Source: Gnetum montanum
Lineage: Eukaryota; Streptophyta; Gnetopsida; Gnetales; Gnetaceae
Assembly: GCA_015680685.1 (NCBI GenBank)
Contig: MNCI01016599.1
Coordinates: 517,529 to 581,528 of the forward strand
DNA: 64,000 nt
Reading direction: 5' to 3'
Part shown: in pieces, positions 58,201 to 64,000 of the stretch
Position numbering within the stretch: the first letter of the stretch is position 1
Layout: the number at the start of each line of letters is the position of its first letter
Translations under genes and position numbers: made by a program
The notes under the pieces: model-generated
Told to the model about the DNA's origin: nothing
What the model saw: the letters and a program-made list of their open reading frames with translations, nothing else
Database searches by the model: none

Positions 58201-59030
58201 ACTAAGGGTAAGAGGCTCAACATGGAATAAGCCTTTCCTAGTATGGAAAATAGCAAATCCTAGATTTTAACTAGTCTCTAGTGGGATTCTGATGTTGCTG
58301 GAGATTCTTGGAGGGGTTCTACATCAGATGTGGCCCACTTTGGGATTAAATTTATGCTAGATAAGTGTTGGGAAGGAAGATTCCCCTTATTTCATGCTAG
58401 GCACTACTATCCTAATGTGGAAATCCATGGTGCTTAGCCTTTCTCATATTTTTTCCACTTTTGGAAACCTAGGATGAAAAAGGCAAGTTTGGGTTACCAA
58501 AAATAGAAACCTATTTGTAATTCTAATGAATTTGTAAAATAGTAGGCATGTTTCCATGTTGGGCATGGTATTCATAGTATGGATGCATGGGGGTAAGGTT
58601 TTGATCATGTTTTAAGTATCAAAATTGGTAAACATCTCAGTGTTGATGCAACTTTTGGTCAAGAGTGGAGGCATAGGGTGGAGCACACAATCCAAAAATT
58701 TAAAATTTAAAAAGGTGAAGTTGTTTCCCATTCAAAAAAAAAACATGAACTAGACTTTCCCCTATTTCACTTCAATGTACTTTTAGTTATGGTGCACTGA
58801 ATTGGTAGCTAGGTTTTCAAGGTGTATGTTTAGGTTTTAGAAGAGTTTTCTATGTCAAATTTTGCAAGTTTTGATCACAATTGTCATTCTATAGTAATAA
58901 TGCATTGGAGGAGAGCTCTAGTAGAGGTTCTTATGGTAGCCACAACCAATTCCCAATGTGGAAGCCTCCCATCTCCCCTACAGTGAGCATAGAACTCCTA
59001 TCTTCTCCTAATCTCCATCATCCTTAGTGT
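55291..59030 (-). repeat. Internal dyad-repeat array of element F (about 185-bp units, best example)
   Basis: About 17 units can be counted by their C-rich/TTTCCA start: 55600, 55785, 55978, 56158, 56340, 56517, 56720, 56905, 57095, 57280, 57460, 57650, 57820, 58015, 58195, 58385 and 58545. The best dyad is TTTTCCATGTTGAG (55794-55807) with CTCAACATGGAAAA (55817-55830), a perfect 14-bp stem with a 9-base loop. Others use different but matched arms, such as CTACACTAG/CTAGTGTGG near 56165 and TTTTTCACGTT/AATGTGAAAAA near 57465. Inverted homologue of 98-3760. Confidence 0.8.
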
Positions 59031-59116
59031 TGAGCCTGCAATGACATCTAAGCAGCAAGGGGGAAAGATCAAAAATCCCATCTATATCTAAACTTCTTTG
59101 GTTACTACTTTGAGGT

Positions 59117-60825
59117 AGGCAATTCTACCTATTTTTGCCTTTGTTTCTTGTGGGTTTTCTAGTTTTTTTACTTCCTATGTGTTAAGGCCATTTTTTAGAT
59201 CTACTTTGGTGGAGGGATTAAGAAAGAATTATAAAAAAATCTCATCTCCTATTTTTTCTATTTTGACATGGATCCATAACCATTTCATTGTTTTAGCTTT
59301 TGTAGATTTGATTTTGAAAATAGGGCTTTCTGTTTCATGCTTTTTCTCCAAAGTTTTGGGATACGGCTATTTTTCTTAGATCTAGCCCTTACAATTTATT
59401 AAAATTAAATTTTAAGAAAATCCTATCCCATTATTTTGGTGTGAATTTTAAAAGGCTTTAATGGTTTAGGCTATTTTGACTGTTTTAATGGCTATATGAA
59501 ATTTAGACTTTGAGGTTTTTCGAGGTTTTAGCATGAAAAGAAAACCAATGTTTTGTATTTTAATTTTTCATATAATGGCTAAATATTTGTAAAATTTATC
59601 CCTTCATTTAAGCTTTCTAATGGCTATGTTCTCATTTAATTTGACCTTGAAACGAAGATGTTATGGCTATTTTTCTAATGTTGTGCAATTAGGTTGTTTT
59701 TGTTGCTTTTGTAATTTGAAGTAGCATTGTGAATTATTTTTAAGGAAATGGCAATGTTTTTAGCTATTTTTTGGTCATGGCTACATAGGATTTGGATTTA
59801 GCTTTCCAAAAAATGTAGAATCACTCTAATTGGACTTAAAATTAATTTTCTACAAATTTTTTATTAAGCATGTGTAATGAGAATGCTTGTGCTATTTTTG
59901 GATTATTGTCCAAATTGACAAATATTTTATACATAACCAGAAAAGGGTTTTAATTTTTTCTAAGCATGGCTAGGTAGGGATTGATTTAAGCTTTCAAAAA
60001 ATGGTGGAATCATTTTGTTTGGAGCTCAAACAATGTTGTTATGAATTCTTTTCTATGGCTATGTGAATCAAGGTAAAACTCATAGTTGTAGTACATTACC
60101 CATTTGAAAATACAAGTGGTTGATATGTATAACTTATGTTTTTATTTTGTGAACATGTAAAATTAATTCTTAATTTTTATTTTTTAGGAAGAGTAAAATA
60201 TTTTTCTATTTTAAATTAGCTTTTATTATGGCTACATGGCCTTTTCTAAGTGTATTATGCTTTTTGTAAACTTATACATAGCTTGGATGATTTTCCCAAA
60301 TTTTTGCATGCTTTGCATAATTTAGATGTTTCTTCTTGCACATAGTTTAGATGTATTTTCTAACTTTATACATGCTTTACATAATTTAGATGTTTTTTTT
60401 CTAAACTTATGCTTTCTTTTCCTAAATTTATGCATAATGTAGATGCTATCTTCTAAATTTATGCATAACTTAGGGTAATACTTAGTTTTGGCTATAATGT
60501 TTTGGCTACAAAGGCTATAAAATATGGTAACAATGCTTTTATGAAATTTCTTAAGCTAATTTAGATAAACATCTAAGAGCTTTCTATATAGGCTAATCTC
60601 ACCTCTAACTTAAGAAGTTTTTCCTAAATTTGTTAAGAAATTTCAATTGTTCATGATGTAAGGTTATGTAAGGTTGTAATTGGTCATCGAATTACTTAGA
60701 ATAATTTAGAAAAACACCTTAGAGCTTTTTATAGAGGCTAATTTCACCTCTAACTAGATGTTTTTTCTAAGTTTGTTAAGTAGTTTCCATTGGTCATAAT
60801 GTTTTTGTGTTTTGCTTCATGCAAG
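59117..60825 (+). other. AT-rich first intron of accessory gene F (inferred)
   Basis: 1.7 kb without coding signal, T-rich, with degenerate repeats such as TTATGCATAA and TAATTTAGATG (60270-60480) and a roughly 110-bp direct repeat near 60570-60690 and 60690-60790. It ends TTTTGCTTCATGCAAG, a plausible acceptor. Confidence 0.45.
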
Positions 60826-61272
60826 GTCTTCTTGAGGCCTATCCTCATCATAGTGGAGCTAGTTGGTATCTTGTGCTACATTGGTCATCTGAAGGCCAAC
60901 ACCACATCACATGACATGCCTTTTGGAAAGATCTTGTTATGGTTTTTGCCTGGGATAAGGGACTTTCTTTCCTACCTCCTTAGGAACTTCAATGTGATGC
61001 TATGGTTACACTTGTTTTCAAATGTAGCTAAGGTTGTTGTGGAGACACTATTACCTCTAGCATCCAACTTGATTACTAGATACATTATTGATAAGCCACT
61101 TCCTAAGACTGCAAGGGGACCAACAAATGCAAAAATTCCATGTTACCTTTCAAAGATGTGGACGATGAAAAAGTATATTTACTATAACACTGATAATACT
61201 TTGATGGTGGTGTATAGAGTCCAAAAATTATTCCAAAATCCACTTGACACCTTATACCATTTACAAGGGTAA
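60790..61272 (+). pseudogene. Accessory gene F, FCP1-like (HAD) exon, open over 160 codons
   Basis: The longest open frame in the window; likely exon part 60826-61268. It reads V-F-L-R-P-I-L-I-I-V-E-L-V-G-I-L-C-Y-I, L-W-F-L-P-G-I-R-D-F-L-S-Y-L-L-R-N-F-N-V-M-L-W, V-V-V-E-T-L-L-P, then C-Y-L-S-K-M-W, D-N-T-L-M-V and F-Q-N-P-L-D-T-L-Y. Order and spacing match FCP1/SCP phosphatases: an aspartate motif, R-P-G-x-x-x-F-L, v-W, an L-x-K-L-W region, then N-T-L-L-x-D-D-S and N-P-P-H-T. Catalytic D-x-D is E-L-V, and the later D-D-S is not visible, so enzymatic activity is unlikely. A generic hydrophobic peptide is the alternative. Confidence 0.55.
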
Positions 61273-61721
61273 ACATGGTTATTGTTATTCTTCTATGCTT
61301 TTGGTTTGATTACCTTACCTAACTTTATTAATTTAACTTCTTGTAAGTACAAGGTCAACGATTAGGGCTTGATCGTCAATGATCAAAGCCTGGCAGTGGC
61401 TCAAACTACTTTAGATGAATTTACCAAGAGTCCCCAAAATCAAAGCTATTATGTATCAATAGTTAATAGTGGACTTTGATGGATATGCCACTAGGTTTAA
61501 CCTCATATACCAAGAGTGCAAGGATGATGGAACAATGTATAGCTAGTGGGTAGATGTCGATAACATGGATTAGATCCTTATAGTTGGAACCTTCACACCA
61601 TAGAAGAAAAATAAAGTTGAACATATAGCTTCTAGTGTTTTATGGCTCTATGTGTTATATTGCTTTTCTTGGTTATTGAAATTGCTCATATTGATGCTAA
61701 CATTTGGTTATTAATTCGTAG

Positions 61722-62500
61722 GACCTTCCACCTTAGTTGATGTCACTATACCACTTTCACATTCATGTCATGAGGATACCGTCATCCTAAAGTTTGGTGA
61801 TGTGACATCAGCATAAGAATGGCTAAAGGGATTGGCACCTAGATACGTTCAAGTGAACATCTAGCATATAGGTTTGGTTGATGTATTCATGGTACCTATC
61901 CCTTCCATTCTTATTGCAGAGATGCTACATGTCATCAACTCATTCGATGAGAAGGTTGGTCATTTTAGTACCATCATTTGAGGTGCTAAGGTCAACATGG
62001 ACATAGGTGCTAGCTTCGTTTGTGACTTGTTTAGTGTCCCTGTTGATGGGGCAAACATTTCCACTAGGATGATAAAGGAATGGGGCCATCGTGAAGAAGT
62101 TCTAGAGTTGCTTGGTGCTAGCATGGACTACTTTGGAATTTTGATGGATAGCTTCACAAACCCTAATGCAAAGGAATAATATCCTTTGTTTAGGTCTCAT
62201 GCATTTCCCAAACTACTATTATAAAAGAAGGTAATCAACCTAGCATAGGGGTGGACATTTAAGAAGGTCTTGATGGAGGAAATCAAATTTGATTGGGTGA
62301 CTACTTTGGTTACTAGGCTTTGAGAGGAGATCTTTAGACTCCATGTTAACAAATCTATGATAATCCATATGCACTTTGCATTTTTTGCAAGTTATCTAAA
62401 TAGGTTTGATGAGTTTTGGGTGATGTATAGGAATGGTGATGGGTTTACCAAAATCCAAGATAACTTTCTAGCCCTTGAATAAAGCACATCTGTCTAACAG
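61722..62500 (+). pseudogene. Accessory gene F, P-V-D-G domain
   Basis: Contains L-K-F-G-D-V, E-W-L-K, M-L-H-V-I-N-S-F, then open 61997-62179 with I-G-A-S-F-V-C-D-L-F-S-V-P-V-D-G, W-G-H-R-E-E-V-L-E-L-L-G-A-S. Homology to E and B is continuous. Past 62180 broken frames continue (W-V-T-T-L-V-T-R-L, M-H-F-A-F-F-A-S-Y-L-N-R-F). The fold is unknown to me. Confidence 0.55.
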
Positions 62501-63385
62501 TGTAGGCTTAGAACCCACTAGAGAAAATGGATGATATGTTATCCATAACCACTAAGATTCTTGATGTTAGGTAGTATGAATCTCCTGATAGTACTAATGA
62601 TGATGAGCCCCTCTCATTTCCCACTAGTATCTAGGATGCCAGATGATGGTGCATGGAGGCCGAAGGGATAGCTATAGAGAAATTCAAGAGGCCTATGGAG
62701 GAGGCACCCCCAACATTAGATGAGCCTACCTCAAAGAAGCTTAAGTTTAAGCTTAAGCCCTCACAAAAATTAGTCATAGGTATGCTTTTAAATTTTTCTA
62801 TTTCATGTTCTAAAGTTTATGGCTACTTTATGGTTTCATGTATGAACATATTTTCTATGTGCTATGGTTATAAATAAAAGTTAATTAGTATTCCAAGTTG
62901 TTGTGGAGGTAGAACAAAGGCATGCAAAAGAGGTACTCTTAAAACAACATATGGTTGAAGGATTTTTTGTTGTAGGTTTAGATGATTTAGATGTCTTGTT
63001 TGGTGAGGTGGTACTAGGTACTATTTCCATCATCATCTTAGAGGAGGAAGAGGAGAAGGAGCTAGGTATGCCTATGCCTTAACATTTTTGTTATATCTCA
63101 TCGGTTAGCTTTGGTTGTCATCCTAACCTTTCAATGATTGTTATGTTTATAGTACTTAAGCCACTAGCACAAGATTCCATTGCTAAGTTTCATGTGAAGC
63201 CATGTATAGAGACTCTAGAAGAAGTGGAGTTCCTACATCGAATGGCTAAGAACATCATCAATCGATTGCATCAGGTTACACTTGAGATAGGTAAGGATTT
63301 TGTTTTATGTGTCTCAATCATGGGCTTTGCTTGCATTATGGTCATATTAGGTTGTGTTTTATGGTTGTATTTTGTGCTTTTGTAG

Positions 63386-64000
63386 TACCCTCCATGGAGT
63401 GGAACCCAAGAAGAGACATGAAGATAGAATCCTTGCCTAAGCTTCCCTCTAATGTGTCTAGTGTACCTATGAAGTTGTACAAGACTGCAAATAGTTTAGT
63501 GATGTCATGTGCAAAAAATTCATGAGAGCTAGAGAGGTCCAAAAAATCCCTATAGGAGGAAGTTATGGCCTTAAGGGAGAAGACTCAAAGAAAGGAGGAC
63601 ATGATTAGAGATCTCCAAGATTGTAAAGCCTTTGTGGAAACCCAAGTGGATAACTTGAGGGAGTTACAGACTAAGGAGATCACATGGATCCACCACTAAC
63701 ATGTTGTTTAGGAAAAAGTAGTGGCCCTATCAGAGATGGTGGAATAATGTATGCAGATGGACCTCATCTCCAAAAAGAGTAAGGACTAGAAGGATCACTA
63801 CGCTTGGGTCCTAGAGTGGGGCAAGAAAAAAATGGTCCACAAGCATCAGTATAAGGATAATTGTGGGGCCTACCTAAAGGGGCTTAAGGAGGATTTGGTT
63901 GAATAGTGTAAGAGAGAGCTATTCATTTAGGAAATCCAAGCAAAAAGTGCTTATCAACTTTTTAAAAGTACTCTCAAGGTGGAGCAATCCATTGCTCTTC
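63386..64000 (+). pseudogene. Accessory gene F, coiled-coil exon (runs off window)
   Basis: E- and K-rich heptad-like sequence: E-E-V-M-A-L-R-E-K-T-Q-R-K-E-D-M-I-R-D-L-Q, N-L-R-E-L-Q-T-K-E, L-K-G-L-K-E-D-L-V-E. A matching piece in copy E is E-R-V-M-S...I-R-D-L-Q-S (about 44700). Stops are TAG/TGA, mostly explained by loss of C from CAG or CGA. It continues past 64000. Confidence 0.55.

Larger units (their letters stand above)
59041..64000 (+). pseudogene. Accessory gene beside element F (multi-exon), cut by window edge
   Basis: The most complete copy. Exon 1 at about 59041-59115 (M-T-S-K-Q-Q-G-G-K-I-K-N-P); AT-rich intron 1 to TTCATGCAAG at 60825; FCP1-like exon 60826-61268; intron 61269-61347; exon with Y-K-V-N-D, stop, G-L; acceptor TTAATTCGTAG at about 61721; P-V-D-G exon (61722-62780); intron from GTATGC at 62781; acidic exon ending 63065; intron 63066-63152; exon 63153-63290; intron 63291-63385; coiled-coil exon from 63386 past the edge. 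Most introns are GT...AG. It has fewer stops than copies B and E. The first exon diverges from the element F array. Host gene or transposon gene is undecided, but four array-linked copies favour the latter. Confidence 0.65.

Overview
The window looks like intergenic heterochromatin from a land plant with a very large genome. A gymnosperm-like genome fits best, but the species cannot be fixed from this sequence. I see no intact host gene, rRNA, tRNA or CRISPR array. Nearly everything is decayed LTR retrotransposon. All long reading frames are broken, mostly by C-to-T changes that turn CGA, CAG and CAA codons into stops.

Six element bodies and two solo LTRs can be separated. A (+, left edge to about 9763): first exon of an antisense accessory gene, dyad-repeat array, pol, 3' LTR. 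B (+, about 9764-22856): antisense accessory gene (split by solo LTR 2 at 12452-13864), array, pol with a large deletion, 3' LTR. C (+, 23643-32651): a different family with two LTRs, a decayed tRNA-Asp-type primer site, a gag and a long coiled-coil gene but no pol; its 5' LTR carries solo LTR 1 (24478-26194, 5-bp duplication GGGTA). D (-, 39662 to about 32790): array, pol, LTR. E (-, 52097-39663): 5' LTR, gag, protease, accessory gene on the opposite strand, a remnant array, RNase H and integrase. F (-, 59040-52098): array and pol, cut inside integrase by the end of E; its divergent accessory gene fills 59041-64000.

A, B, D, E and F are one lineage. The pol order (RT, RNase H, second archaeal-type RNase H, integrase) is that of Tat/Ogre-type Ty3-gypsy elements. 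Putting the copies together gives a very large element: LTR, gag-protease, an antisense multi-exon accessory gene, a 1-3.7 kb array of about 190-bp units each carrying one inverted repeat, a conserved candidate splice acceptor, pol, LTR. The accessory protein appears to have a basic N-terminus, a domain resembling FCP1-like (HAD) phosphatases without its catalytic aspartates, an unknown domain with a P-V-D-G motif, and a coiled-coil C-terminus.

The most unusual signal is the inverted repeats. Each element has its own palindromic word. That word occurs both in the U3 of its LTR and in its internal array, and the arms often change together. One possible reading is a family-specific recognition code shared by the LTR promoter and the divergent accessory-gene promoter.
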